Shown here: positions 1 to 7,768 of the stretch, piece by piece
How positions within the stretch are numbered: the first letter of the stretch is position 1
How the letters are laid out: every line of letters begins with the position of its first letter
DNA from: a bacterium
GTDB lineage: Bacteria > Patescibacteriota > Minisyncoccia > UBA6257 > 02-FULL-45-10c
Reading direction: 5' to 3'
Assembly (NCBI GenBank): GCA_030700025.1
Contig: JAUYKI010000013.1
Location: forward strand, 1-39,201
Length of the DNA: 39,201 bases
Notes under the pieces: model-generated
Database searches by the model: none
The model's input: only the letters and a program-made list of their open reading frames with translations
Told to the model about the DNA's origin: nothing
Translations under genes and position numbers: made by a program

Positions 1-263
1 CTACCGAAAGGGCAGTAAGGGCATTCCAGACGAAATATGGCGTGTCGCCAGTAGGCAGAGTTGGTCCGGCTACTCGAGCAAAATTGCAGGAAGTGTTTGG
101 CGGAACAACGCCAGTTACTCCGGCAGCTGTTTCAGCTCCAGATACTTCAGCGCAAGAAAAGCAACTTCAGGAACTTTTGAACCAAATTCAATTGTTACAG
201 AATCAATTGAAAGCTAGTCAGCCTTCGCCGAATGTCCCGGTTACTCCGATGCCACTTAATTAG
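1..263 (+). CDS. Peptidoglycan-binding domain protein, C-terminal part (5' truncated by window edge)
   Basis: The reading frame is open from base 3, so this is the tail of a longer gene; the GTG at 42 is internal. The first visible residues (TERAVRAFQTKYG, then VGPATRAKLQEVFG) are the second half of a PG_binding_1 repeat, a small helical domain that binds peptidoglycan, usually outside the membrane. About 50 residues follow: a Gln/Leu-rich amphipathic stretch (EKQLQELLNQIQLLQNQL) and a Pro-rich end. In this lineage such C-terminal repeats are often appended to surface proteins, but the catalytic or adhesive part lies outside the window. The stop TAA is followed by a bidirectional terminator. 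Confidence 0.8.
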   Translation, partial: TERAVRAFQTKYGVSPVGRVGPATRAKLQEVFGGTTPVTPAAVSAPDTSAQEKQLQELLNQIQLLQNQLKASQPSPNVPVTPMPLN

Positions 264-296
264 CAATAAAGATTGTTTCTGTTTTAGCGCTGATCA

Positions 297-325
297 AACA
301 AATCCCGCCAATGGCGGGATTTGTT
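297..325. terminator. Bidirectional intrinsic terminator
   Basis: A near-perfect hairpin with arms AACAAATCCCGCC and GGCGGGATTTGTT and a 3-nt loop, with T-rich runs on both sides. It lies between two convergent genes and can serve both. Confidence 0.8.
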
Positions 326-338
326 TTAATTTATCTTT

Positions 339-1622
339 TTAAAATATTTTATAGTCGCTGACTGTTTTCAATCTCTTCCACATAAAAGCGTTGGCAATCA
401 ATTGGGTAATTACCGTAGCTACGGCGCACCCGGCAATGCCTAATATGGGGATTAATATGATGTCAAAGATTATATTTCCTAAAGCGCCGAGAGCGGCAAA
501 AGTAACAAAACTTTTTTGTTGGTCATGGGCAAAAATTGCGTTATTGATTATGGCCGAAGGGAAAATTATTAAGACGGTTAAAAGCAGAATCTGGAACGCC
601 GGAATGGCATTTTGATACGCGGAACCAAAGAGCAGACTAAGTATCGGCTGGGCAAAAATAATCCCTAAAAGCGCTATCGGCACAGCGGATATCACTGCGA
701 TTCGCAAAGCATTTTCCAGCACCTTTTTAAATTTTTCTTTATCTTGGTTTGCGAGCCGGGTAAGAACCGGAAATAAACTGGCTGCAAATAAAGTCGGCAG
801 AAGATAGAGCAGTTGAACGGGCCTTTGGGCCGCGGAGTAGAAACCCACCTCTTCGGGAGATCTTAGCCACCCCAACATTATGACGTCGGTGTTGATCATT
901 ATTGCGCCGAGAGAGCTGGCGAGCGCGAAGGGCCAGGCCATGCTTAATATGGGCTTAATCAGGCCCATATTAAAGCGCTTGAGCAGTTCGCCGAAGTAAG
1001 ACTTTAACTGCCAGCTGATAGCCAGGAATCCTATGCCGGTGGCTATAGCGTAAGCCCAGGTTAGGGCTAAACTAGTTGGAGATTTAAATAAAAACAAAAA
1101 ACCCAATCCGGTTATGAAAATATTAGTTAAAATTTCATTAATCCCCTCCCACTTCATTTTTTCTTTTGCCCGGCTAAGGGCAAATCCAAAATTCCGCAAG
1201 CTGTCAAAAATTAATACTAAAGCAATGATCGGGAACAGAATTTTTGCCTCAACAATTTTTGTTAAATAAGGCGCTCCTAGAATTAAAGCCGCAACCCCGA
1301 TAATCAGAAGAACTAATTTAATAAAAAAAGCCGTGGAAAAATATGGTCCGCTTAAATTTGGATCTTTGGCGGATTCCCGGGTAACAATTCCGCTGACTCC
1401 GATGTCGGTGAAAATTGTCAGGAAGGCTGCTAAGCTCATGGCGTAAGAAAACGCTCCCCAGCTGGCCGGTCCTAAAACCCGGGCAGCGTAAATGATAATG
1501 GCGACTCGGAGAAGTTTGCCGAAAAATTGGCCGGAAAAAAGCCAAGCGGTGTTTTTGAAGACCCCCATGCCCAGCTCCTTATTTTCCAGAAAAAATAGTT
1601 TTAGTTGAGTTATAAAATTCAT
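339..1622 (-). CDS. Oligosaccharide flippase, Wzx/MATE-like (RfbX family)
   Basis: A 427-aa protein made almost entirely of hydrophobic helices, typical of polysaccharide flippases (about 12-14 membrane segments, 400-480 aa). The N-terminal signature, with LFSGQFFGKLLRVAIIIYAA followed by LGPASWGAFSYAMSL, is the usual opening of the family. It would move lipid-linked sugar units across the cytoplasmic membrane. It fits its neighbours: a GT-B-like protein, an epimerase and a polyprenyl-phosphate sugar transferase. ATG at 1622 has no Shine-Dalgarno; a TATAAT lies 10 nt upstream. Its substrate cannot be told from sequence. Confidence 0.85.
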   Translation of the reverse strand: MNFITQLKLFFLENKELGMGVFKNTAWLFSGQFFGKLLRVAIIIYAARVLGPASWGAFSYAMSLAAFLTIFTDIGVSGIVTRESAKDPNLSGPYFSTAFFIKLVLLIIGVAALILGAPYLTKIVEAKILFPIIALVLIFDSLRNFGFALSRAKEKMKWEGINEILTNIFITGLGFLFLFKSPTSLALTWAYAIATGIGFLAISWQLKSYFGELLKRFNMGLIKPILSMAWPFALASSLGAIMINTDVIMLGWLRSPEEVGFYSAAQRPVQLLYLLPTLFAASLFPVLTRLANQDKEKFKKVLENALRIAVISAVPIALLGIIFAQPILSLLFGSAYQNAIPAFQILLLTVLIIFPSAIINNAIFAHDQQKSFVTFAALGALGNIIFDIILIPILGIAGCAVATVITQLIANAFMWKRLKTVSDYKIF

Positions 1623-1632
1623 TCGTTTCTAT

Positions 1633-1638
1633 ATTATA
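1633..1638 (-). promoter_or_regulatory. -10 box for the flippase gene
   Basis: On the minus strand TATAAT lies 10 nt before the ATG at 1622, inside an AT-rich run. No good -35 is visible. The transcript leader would be only a few nucleotides long. Confidence 0.4.
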
Positions 1639-1717
1639 TATAATAGTAACACGATGTTTCCGGTCACTGGACACAACGGGAAGTATATGTTAATATTACC
1701 GCCAGTAGTTTGATATA

Positions 1718-1988
1718 AGCACTCTCTGTATCAGTATTTCACCAGAACTGATAAGCGCAGTTTGAGGCAAAATCCTAGACGCGATGGCGAAGGAGTATAG
1801 AAATATACTCCGAGCCTGAGCAACAACGGATTTAGCCAAAATGCGCTTACCCCTCCGGGGAATCTTGATTTTGTTCAATTTCGGCGTTACTTCTCCTCTC
1901 GGTATATTCATACCGCTCGGAGAAAAGCCTTGAAATTGATACAAAATCAATGATTTCAGCTGGTAGAAACACTGATACAGAGAGTGCT
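1718..1988. repeat. 271-bp multi-branch structured element (family 3, copy 1)
   Basis: The ends pair perfectly over 18 bp (1718-1735 with 1971-1988). Inside are two long arms. Arm 1 (1753-1848) is closed by AAGCGCA/TGCGCTT and AAATCC/GGATTT and capped by GGAGTATA-gaaa-TATACTCC. Arm 2 (1865-1950) is closed by TTGATTTTGT/ACAAAATCAA, then TCAATTTC/GAAATTGA, and capped by CGGTAT-attc-ATACCG. A short CCCC/GGGG hairpin sits between them. The unpaired blocks of arm 1 (GACGCGATGGCGAAG and GAGCCTGAGCAACAACGG) and two blocks of arm 2 (CGTTACTT, GCCTTG) recur in the element at 18822-19104, whose stem sequences differ. It fills most of the 383-bp divergent gap upstream of the GTG at 2006. Function is unknown. 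Confidence 0.75.
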
Positions 1989-2005
1989 AAAAAAGGAGGT
2001 TTCCA

Positions 2006-3073
2006 GTGCCGAAACTGCGGATGCTGGTGGTGTCCAAGGACAATGGAGATACTAAAATGCTTTTGCCGATTGCCAGAGAATCGATGCGCGTTGGCCACGA
2101 AGTCAACATTTTGGCTGAGGGCGTAGGCGTGGCGCACTATTCGGCAGCGGGGATTGTTCCATTTTTCACGGATGCTCCTAATCCGGATCCGAAATCTAGT
2201 TTTAATTGGGACGCGCTTTTCCGTTATTTGAATCCGCAAGTTGTTTTGATCGGGTTTCCCGGGCCGGACAATCTTTCGCATACGGCGGGCCTCGCGGCTA
2301 ATCAGAAAGGAATTCCGGTAGTCGGCGTAGAAGATTATTGGGGCGGCGTCGAAAGAAATCCAGAAGTGAAATATAATTTGGTACTTACAATTGATGATTA
2401 TGCTAAGCAGATTGCGCGGCAAAGCGTTGGCCCCAGAGTCCCGATTTCCATTATCGGCAATCATGCTATTCCCGGAGCGGACTATCATTCTCCGGATTCA
2501 GTCGCGGAAGGAATGAAAAAAATTCGGGAAAGATTTGATGAGGTCTTTATTTTCGGCGGCGGCGGAGAATTGCATACTACCGCGGAATTAAAATTGTTGG
2601 TGGCATCGCTGGAAAAAACGCCAGGCAATTGGTGTTTGATTCCGCGTTATCACCCGAATGTGAAAAAGAAAACAGCCACTGCGATTGGAGACAGCCGTAC
2701 TTTTGAAGAAGTCTGGAATAAGATGCTTCTGCCCTTGGGCGATCGGGTGGTTCGGTTGGATGTTGGTAATAGTGATGATATGGCAATGTTATGTGACGGA
2801 TATTTTTCCGGCCTGGGTTCATCTATGAGTACGGCCATTGCTTCTGGAAAACCGACAGTCGCGGTTTTGACTGATGCCACTGTGTTAGCCTTGCGTCGTG
2901 AGAGTAAGCTTGATACGGTTCCGGCAGTTTATCTTGGCGGAGCTCAGGTTTTAAGCAAAGTTGGCAATGTAAGGCCATTACTAATTAAGCCGTCTAAGGC
3001 AATTCAGCAAAAGCTACAGCCATTGAATCCGGCCTTAGCTATCCAAGAAATTGAAGATATGCTCCTTTTCTAA
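2006..3073 (+). CDS. GT-B-fold protein, probable glycosyltransferase or sugar-epimerase relative
   Basis: 355 aa. GTG start, chosen because AAAGGAGGT lies about 6 nt upstream. The layout suggests two Rossmann-like halves: an N-terminal domain beginning KLRMLVVSKDNGDTKMLLPI with a GHEVNIL strand-turn, and a C-terminal domain with IFGGGGELHTTAELKLL and LCDGYFSGLGSSMSTAIASG followed by KPTVAV, which resembles the nucleotide-sugar pocket of MurG/UDP-GlcNAc 2-epimerase-like proteins. I cannot assign a substrate. Its envelope-sugar neighbours suggest surface glycan work. It is preceded by the large structured element 1718-1988 and closed by a terminator, so it is probably monocistronic. Confidence 0.55.
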   Translation: MPKLRMLVVSKDNGDTKMLLPIARESMRVGHEVNILAEGVGVAHYSAAGIVPFFTDAPNPDPKSSFNWDALFRYLNPQVVLIGFPGPDNLSHTAGLAANQKGIPVVGVEDYWGGVERNPEVKYNLVLTIDDYAKQIARQSVGPRVPISIIGNHAIPGADYHSPDSVAEGMKKIRERFDEVFIFGGGGELHTTAELKLLVASLEKTPGNWCLIPRYHPNVKKKTATAIGDSRTFEEVWNKMLLPLGDRVVRLDVGNSDDMAMLCDGYFSGLGSSMSTAIASGKPTVAVLTDATVLALRRESKLDTVPAVYLGGAQVLSKVGNVRPLLIKPSKAIQQKLQPLNPALAIQEIEDMLLF

Positions 3074-3084
3074 GTTATTTCATT

Positions 3085-3113
3085 AACACTCTCTACGGAG
3101 AGTGTTTTTATTG
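3085..3113 (+). terminator. Intrinsic terminator
   Basis: Hairpin AACACTCTC-tacg-GAGAGTGTT followed by TTTATT, 12 nt after the stop of the GT-B-like gene. Confidence 0.85.
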
Positions 3114-3185
3114 CGCTTTCGCAAAGGCGGAAGGGGGGGGGTTATGTTAGTGACTATGGGAGTGCCTAAATTAGTTTTATATATT

Positions 3186-4130
3186 ATGAAATATATAGTC
3201 ACCGGCGGAGCAGGATTTATCGGATCGCATATAACTGACGCATTAATCAGCCAGGGCCACCAGGTGGCGGTTATTGACGATTTATCCAGCGGTAAAAAAG
3301 ATCGTTTTAATCCCAAAGCGGAATTTCATCAATTGGACATTGTAGATTTGGCGGCGATTGACCCTATTTTTCAGGGCGTAGACGGAGTTTTTCACGTTGC
3401 GGCTAAGGCCCGAATTCAGCCTTCATTTAAAGACCCCGATGCGTATTTCAGGACTAATGTGATAGGAACCCGAAACGTCTTGATGGCGGCAAAACAACAC
3501 GGCGTTAAAAGAGTTATTTATTCTGCGTCCTCTTCGGCGTATGGCCCGGTTGATCAATTGCCGCTTCAAGAAGATTTTAAAGTTCCGTCGCAATCGCTCC
3601 ATCCATACGGTTCTACCAAGAGGATGGGTGAAATGTTAATGCGGGATTTAGGAAAAGTAACTGGCGGTCCGGAAACTGTTTGTTTGAGATATTTTAATGT
3701 TTATGGCCCGCGCCAAACAAATACAGCCGATGGCGCTTATGCCACGGTAGTGGGAATTTTTCTGGATTTTTTAAAAGAAGGAAAGCCGTTAACGATTGTT
3801 CCAAGCGGGCATCAGCGCAGGGATTTTACCTGGGTAGGTGATGTAGCTAACGCCAATCTTTTGGCAATGAATTCTTTGAAGGTAGGCAGCGGTGAAATAA
3901 TTAATATCGGCGGAGGTAAAAATTATTCCATTTGGGATGTGGCAAAATTAATTCTTCAAGTTCCGCTAGGAACCGCTCCCGAAGAATTATTAGCTAGCAG
4001 TAAATGCGTTTTAGCTCCGGAACGAATGGGAGAGGTGGCGGAAACTTTAGCAGATGTTTCTACGGCAAAAAAACTTTTAGATTGGGAGCCAAAAGTTAAT
4101 TTTGCTGACGGAATCAAGAGTTTGCTGTAA
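3186..4130 (+). CDS. NAD-dependent epimerase/dehydratase (UDP-glucose 4-epimerase-like SDR)
   Basis: 314 aa from the ATG at 3186. The frame is open upstream to 3102, but that part overlaps the preceding terminator and a run of nine G, and the family fold begins exactly at MKYIVTGGAGFIGSH. This holds the NAD(P) glycine motif TGGAGFIG. The catalytic pair is in HPYGSTKRMGEML (YxxxK), with the upstream Ser in YSASSSAYGP. Further family signs are RYFNVYGPRQ and RDFTWVGDVANAN. Extended SDRs of this type interconvert nucleotide sugars for surface glycans. No Shine-Dalgarno is visible. It converges on the sugar transferase gene with a 3-nt gap. Confidence 0.85.
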   Translation: MKYIVTGGAGFIGSHITDALISQGHQVAVIDDLSSGKKDRFNPKAEFHQLDIVDLAAIDPIFQGVDGVFHVAAKARIQPSFKDPDAYFRTNVIGTRNVLMAAKQHGVKRVIYSASSSAYGPVDQLPLQEDFKVPSQSLHPYGSTKRMGEMLMRDLGKVTGGPETVCLRYFNVYGPRQTNTADGAYATVVGIFLDFLKEGKPLTIVPSGHQRRDFTWVGDVANANLLAMNSLKVGSGEIINIGGGKNYSIWDVAKLILQVPLGTAPEELLASSKCVLAPERMGEVAETLADVSTAKKLLDWEPKVNFADGIKSLL

Positions 4131-4133
4131 GGT

Positions 4134-5474
4134 TTACTTTAGATTAGTAATTAAAAATTTGATAGTTCTTAAAATAATTAAGAAGTCCAGAAGCGGAGAA
4201 TTATTTTTAAGGTAATAAATATCGTATTGAAGCTTTTGATAGGAATCCATGGCCGAGGCGGCATAGCGGAAATTGATTTGCGCCCAGCCGGTAACGCCAG
4301 GTTTGACCAAGTGCCGCAAGTCGTAATAGGGCAGCTCCTTTTTTAAATCGGCTACAAAGTTCGGTCGTTCAGGCCGCGGACCGACAAAGGAAAGTTCGCC
4401 CTTAAGAATGTTCAATAATTGGGGCAACTCGTCTAAATGTGATTTTCGCAAAATTCTTCCTACTAAGGTAGCGCGCGGATCCTGGTGGTAATTGGCCCAT
4501 TGGGGACCGTCTTTTTCCGCGTCCACGGGCATGGTGCGGAATTTATAAAGGGTAAATTCTCTTTCGCTTTGGCCGATTCGGACTTGCCGGAAAATGACCG
4601 GCCCCGCCGAGGAAAGCTTAATTAAAATAGCTATTAAAATTCCCAGCGGCAAAAGAACCGCTACTAAAATTAACGCCAGAATCTGTTCCAATGGATTGGA
4701 AATAAATTCATAAATCCGGTGCTTTTTTACCAGGTTTTCTAAGAACCAAACCTCCTCCAATTCAGTCAGCGGAACTTTTTTAAAAATCAGTTCGTATAAA
4801 GTGGAAAGCTCCAGCACCTCTATTCCCAAAAGCAAGGTTTGATAAATCAATTTTGCGGAACGGGCGTCTTTTTTAAGATGGGCGGGGATAATAATAGTGT
4901 TAATATTATTGGCTAAAATGATTTGAGACAGGTGTTCAAATTCTTTGTCGCCCAGCCCTTCCCGCATTTCAAATTTTATTTCATAACCTAATTGCGGATT
5001 ATGTTTTAGGTGGCTGACTAACTCCTCGGTTATTTTATTGGTGCCTACCATTAAAATCTTGTGAGTGGCGCCGGTTTGGCCGATAAACCGGTTAAATGAT
5101 CCGCGCCAGATTAAGGCCAGGATGCTGTAAAACGCCAAGAAAATGAAGAGGTTGGCCCGGGGCGTAATTTGGAAAAAAGGAATCAGGTAGAAAAACAGGG
5201 CGGCCAGTCCGGCGCCAAAAAGAGCGGCGTACCAAAAAGTTCTCCAGAAGTCCAAGTCGTTTTTTAATGATTTGAGGTCATAAAGTCCGGCAATATAGTA
5301 GATTACCAGCCAAAGCGCGAAAATAATTGTAAAAGGCTCCAGGTGCCAGTGGAAAAGCTGGAAATAAGCCAGTTTGCCGTACCGGGTCGTTAGGGCCAAG
5401 ATTAAGGCGGCGTATAGGACGGCCACATCGCCGGTTAATAGGGTTAATTGTTTAAGTTTTGAGAAGGAATTCAT
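4134..5474 (-). CDS. Polyprenyl-phosphate sugar-1-phosphate transferase (exopolysaccharide initiating enzyme)
   Basis: 446 aa with the two-part layout of the PssA/WbaP group. The N-terminal half has about four membrane helices plus a CoA_binding_3-like soluble domain (HKILMVGTNKITEELVSHL). The C-terminal half (about residues 260-446) is a bacterial sugar transferase domain. Core motifs are present: FRQVRIGQSEREFTLYKFRT, SHLDELPQLLNILKGELSFV then GPRPERPNFV, and VKPGVTGWAQI. It would load the first sugar phosphate onto undecaprenyl phosphate at the inner membrane, starting the glycan that the flippase exports. It is divergent from the DsbA-like gene with a 36-nt gap. Confidence 0.9.
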   Translation of the reverse strand: MNSFSKLKQLTLLTGDVAVLYAALILALTTRYGKLAYFQLFHWHLEPFTIIFALWLVIYYIAGLYDLKSLKNDLDFWRTFWYAALFGAGLAALFFYLIPFFQITPRANLFIFLAFYSILALIWRGSFNRFIGQTGATHKILMVGTNKITEELVSHLKHNPQLGYEIKFEMREGLGDKEFEHLSQIILANNINTIIIPAHLKKDARSAKLIYQTLLLGIEVLELSTLYELIFKKVPLTELEEVWFLENLVKKHRIYEFISNPLEQILALILVAVLLPLGILIAILIKLSSAGPVIFRQVRIGQSEREFTLYKFRTMPVDAEKDGPQWANYHQDPRATLVGRILRKSHLDELPQLLNILKGELSFVGPRPERPNFVADLKKELPYYDLRHLVKPGVTGWAQINFRYAASAMDSYQKLQYDIYYLKNNSPLLDFLIILRTIKFLITNLK

Positions 5475-5503
5475 TTGAAGTCTCTTTAAGAATACTCTAT
5501 TAT
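5475..5503 (+). promoter_or_regulatory. Promoter of the DsbA-like gene (near-leaderless)
   Basis: TTGAAG (5475-5480), a 17-nt spacer and TATTAT (5498-5503). The -10 ends 7 nt before the ATG at 5511, so transcription would begin at or next to the start codon. Confidence 0.5.
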
Positions 5504-5510
5504 AAATAGT

Positions 5511-6203
5511 ATGCCAAAAGAATATTTTTTGCCCGCCAGTATTTTAGTCGCCGGAGTTTTGATAGCCGGAGCGGTTATTTACAGCACCGGTTTGAAAAAC
5601 TTGGATGGCGCTGCCGAGGTCTCTAATAATTTAAACCCAAATCCGCAGCTGGCGGTTTCTTTGGAATTAACCGGCGAGGATGTAATTTTAGGCAGCGCTG
5701 CTGCCCCGGTTACGATTGTTGAGTACGGAGATTTTCAGTGTCCATTTTGCGGAAAATTCTTTTCGGAAACCGAATCCCAGATTAAAGAAAATTATGTAAA
5801 GAGCGGAAAGGTAAAATTCGTTTATCGCCACTTTGCGTTTTTGGGTCCGGAATCATTAGCCGCCGCCGAGGCCGCGGAATGCGCCAAGGATCAGGGAAAA
5901 TTTTGGCAATATCACGATGCCTTATACAGCGCCGAAGTTAAGGATGGCCAGGAGCACAATGGTAATTTAAATGAGTCTTTTTTTAAAAGCCTTGCGTCTC
6001 AGCTGGGCATGAATCTAACATTCTTTTCCAGTTGCTTGGCCGATCATAAATATGCGGATAAAGTTCAGAAAGATTATGATGGCGGCCGGGCTAATGGCGT
6101 CCAGGCTACCCCGACTACGTTTGTTAACGGCACCAAATTGGAAGGAGCAGTTCCGTATAACCAGTTTAAGGCCATGATAGATCAGCTATTAATCGGTAAA
6201 TGA
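5511..6203 (+). CDS. DsbA-family thiol:disulfide oxidoreductase, membrane-anchored
   Basis: 230 aa. An N-terminal hydrophobic segment (about residues 6-26, LPASILVAGVLIAGAVIY) acts as signal anchor. It is followed by a Thioredoxin_4/DsbA domain with the active site GDFQCPFCGKF (CPFC) near residue 78 and the cis-Pro region GVQATPTTFVNG near the C-terminus. The family introduces or shuffles disulfides in exported proteins. The next three genes (SPW, glutaredoxin, thioredoxin reductase) make a redox cluster. The stop TGA is followed at once by the left arm of a 120-bp structured element, and a second in-frame stop lies two codons further on inside that arm. Confidence 0.88.
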   Translation: MPKEYFLPASILVAGVLIAGAVIYSTGLKNLDGAAEVSNNLNPNPQLAVSLELTGEDVILGSAAAPVTIVEYGDFQCPFCGKFFSETESQIKENYVKSGKVKFVYRHFAFLGPESLAAAEAAECAKDQGKFWQYHDALYSAEVKDGQEHNGNLNESFFKSLASQLGMNLTFFSSCLADHKYADKVQKDYDGGRANGVQATPTTFVNGTKLEGAVPYNQFKAMIDQLLIGK

Positions 6204-6324
6204 TCCCGCTAGAGGCAACTAAGCCTAAGTTATCTATGCTAAACAAAATTTTAAAGGTAAAACATCAGTCGCGGTTAAATCGGCCTATTTACGACCATCT
6301 AAAGATGGTCTGCCTCTAACGGAA
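6204..6324 (+). repeat. Family-1 stop-to-start structured element, copy 1
   Basis: The left arm (6204-6217, TCCCGCTAGAGGCA) pairs with the right arm (6311-6324) with two mismatched positions. A 75-nt spacer begins ACTAAG. A hairpin GACCATC-taaa-GATGGTC (6293-6310) directly abuts the right arm. The left arm starts at the first base after the DsbA-like stop, and the last base of the right arm is the A of the next ATG. The same plan recurs at 20160-20280 and, inverted, at 32364-32485. The internal hairpin sequence differs in each copy but stays paired. Confidence 0.8.
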
Positions 6325-6485
6325 TGAGGTGGCTTCATTACGGACAATTAATTTTAGGTCTTTGGGTAGCGGTTGCGCCCTGGCTTTTGGGATTTACGTT
6401 TGTAACACCGGCTTTTTGGAGCAGTATCGTAGCGGGCGTGTTAATGGCGCTTTTAGCGCTTTGGTCGATGCTTGGAGAAGATTAA
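6324..6485 (+). CDS. Short SPW-repeat membrane protein (53 aa)
   Basis: Begins MRWLHYGQLILGLWVAVAPW, followed by LLGF, then a second helix after FWSSIVAGVLMALLALWSML. The pattern LGLW..(A/S)PW.LGF and W...(I/V)VAG.L matches the SPW-repeat family (two-helix membrane units of unknown role). The ORF is short but the family match is clear. ATG is fixed by the end of the structured element; there is no Shine-Dalgarno. Glutaredoxin follows after 25 nt. Confidence 0.75.
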   Translation: MRWLHYGQLILGLWVAVAPWLLGFTFVTPAFWSSIVAGVLMALLALWSMLGED

Positions 6486-6510
6486 ACAGCGGGTTATTTG
6501 AATAAAAATC

Positions 6511-6747
6511 ATGAAAAAAGTTCTTATCTATTCCACTCCTACTTGCGTTTATTGCAAGATGGCCAAGGATTTTTTTAAAAAAAATAATATTGAGTACCAG
6601 GATTTTAATGTTGCCGAAGACGAAGAAGCGAGGGAAGAAATGGTACAGAAGTCCCATCAATTGGGCGTTCCGGTAATTGATATTGAGGGCGATATTTTTG
6701 TCGGCTTTAACCGGCCGGAAATGGAAAAGGCGCTTGGCCTAAAGTAA
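6511..6747 (+). CDS. Glutaredoxin-like protein (NrdH/Grx type)
   Basis: 78 aa, the full length of the family. The redox site is STPTCVYCKMAKDFF (CVYC, residues about 11-15), the cis-Pro motif is GVPVIDIEG, and the C-terminal VGFNRPEMEKAL is typical. It acts in the cytoplasm as a small disulfide reductant. Its TAA stop overlaps the ATG of thioredoxin reductase by one base, so the two are translationally coupled. The pairing suggests that this glutaredoxin is reduced by the TrxB-like enzyme, as known for NrdH-type proteins. Confidence 0.9.
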   Translation: MKKVLIYSTPTCVYCKMAKDFFKKNNIEYQDFNVAEDEEAREEMVQKSHQLGVPVIDIEGDIFVGFNRPEMEKALGLK

Positions 6748-7670
6748 TGCTGGATTTGATTATTGTGGGCGGAGGGCCGGGCGGCGTGGCCGCCGGCATT
6801 TATGCCGCCCGTAAAAAAATTAAAACTCTTTTAATTGCCGAAAGTTTTGGCGGCCAGTCTTTAGTTTCGGCGGATATTCAAAATTGGATTGGCACGAAAT
6901 CTATTTCAGGGCTGGGACTCGCTCAAAATTTGGAAGAGCATCTCCGGACGCAACCAGACATTGAAATTTTGGATGGCAATTTGGTTTCCGGCGTTCAAAA
7001 AACGGATGGCGCCTTTAAGGTTCAAACTAAAAACGGGAAATCTTTTGAAACTAAAACTATCTTGGTTTGTTCCGGAAGCTTCCGCCGCCGCTTGGGCGTT
7101 CCGGGAGAGGATCGGCTGGATGGCAAGGGCGTGGTTTGGTGTTCCACTTGCGATGCCCCGCTTTTTGGCGGAAAAATCGTGGCCGTGGTGGGTGCGGGTA
7201 ATGCCGGACTGGAAGCGGTGCGGGATTCGCTGGCTTACGCCACAAAAGTTTATTTGCTAAATCGGACGGATAAAATCCGAGGAGACGCCGTTACCTTGGA
7301 GGAAATTAAAAAAAATCCTAAAGTAGAAGTTATTTATTGGGCGGAGACTAAAGAAATTTTAGGAGACCAATTTGTTAGCGGTTTGAAGTATTTGGATAAG
7401 CAAACTAATCAGGAAAAAGAATTGAAAGCAGACGGAGTTTTTATTGAAATCGGTTCCGTGCCGAATGTGGAGTTTTTGGGAGACTTAGTCCAAAAGAGCC
7501 AGTTTAATGAAATTATTGTTGACCATAAAACCCAGAAAACCTCACAGGAAGGCATTTGGGCGGCGGGGGATGTCACTGACCAGGTTTACCGGCAAAACAA
7601 CATTTCCGCCGGCGACGCAGTGAAGGCAGTGTTAAATTTATATGATTATTTAGGAAAAAATAACAAATAA
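6747..7670 (+). CDS. trxB: Thioredoxin reductase (NADPH/FAD)
   Basis: 307 aa, normal for low-molecular-weight TrxB (about 310-320). The FAD motif IVGGGPGGVAAGIYAARK is at the N-terminus. The redox-active pair is in WCSTCDAPLFGGK (CSTC, usually CATC). The NADPH-binding motif is VVGAGNAGLEAV, and the C-terminal FAD motif is WAAGDVTDQVYRQN. It reduces thioredoxin or glutaredoxin-like partners, here probably the gene it overlaps. The reading frame ends just before the palindrome at 7676. Confidence 0.93.
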   Translation: MLDLIIVGGGPGGVAAGIYAARKKIKTLLIAESFGGQSLVSADIQNWIGTKSISGLGLAQNLEEHLRTQPDIEILDGNLVSGVQKTDGAFKVQTKNGKSFETKTILVCSGSFRRRLGVPGEDRLDGKGVVWCSTCDAPLFGGKIVAVVGAGNAGLEAVRDSLAYATKVYLLNRTDKIRGDAVTLEEIKKNPKVEVIYWAETKEILGDQFVSGLKYLDKQTNQEKELKADGVFIEIGSVPNVEFLGDLVQKSQFNEIIVDHKTQKTSQEGIWAAGDVTDQVYRQNNISAGDAVKAVLNLYDYLGKNNK

Positions 7671-7675
7671 TTTCA

Positions 7676-7713
7676 CTTATACTTATTCTCGCCATGGCGA
7701 GAATAAGTATAAG
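7676..7713. repeat. 38-nt perfect palindrome, left copy
   Basis: A perfect palindrome centred on the GCCATGGC at 7691-7698. The central 34 nt (7678-7711) are identical to the centre of the palindrome at 8355-8404. It begins 5 nt after the trxB stop. It may be an operator, a terminator-like hairpin (no T tract) or a mobile-element end. Confidence 0.85.
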
Positions 7714-7768
7714 GGGAGGGAGGATGGTAGATTTAAAGGATAAATAATCTTAATAGAAAATTTTAAGT

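Noticed and set aside
1847-2488. 213-aa minus-strand ORF overlapping the 2006 gene
   Set aside because: It lies opposite the real GT-B-like gene and the structured element, has no domain pattern and no ribosome site; a shadow frame.
3102-3185. Longer N-terminus for the epimerase
   Set aside because: It would begin inside the upstream terminator and run through nine G; the conserved Rossmann start is at 3186.
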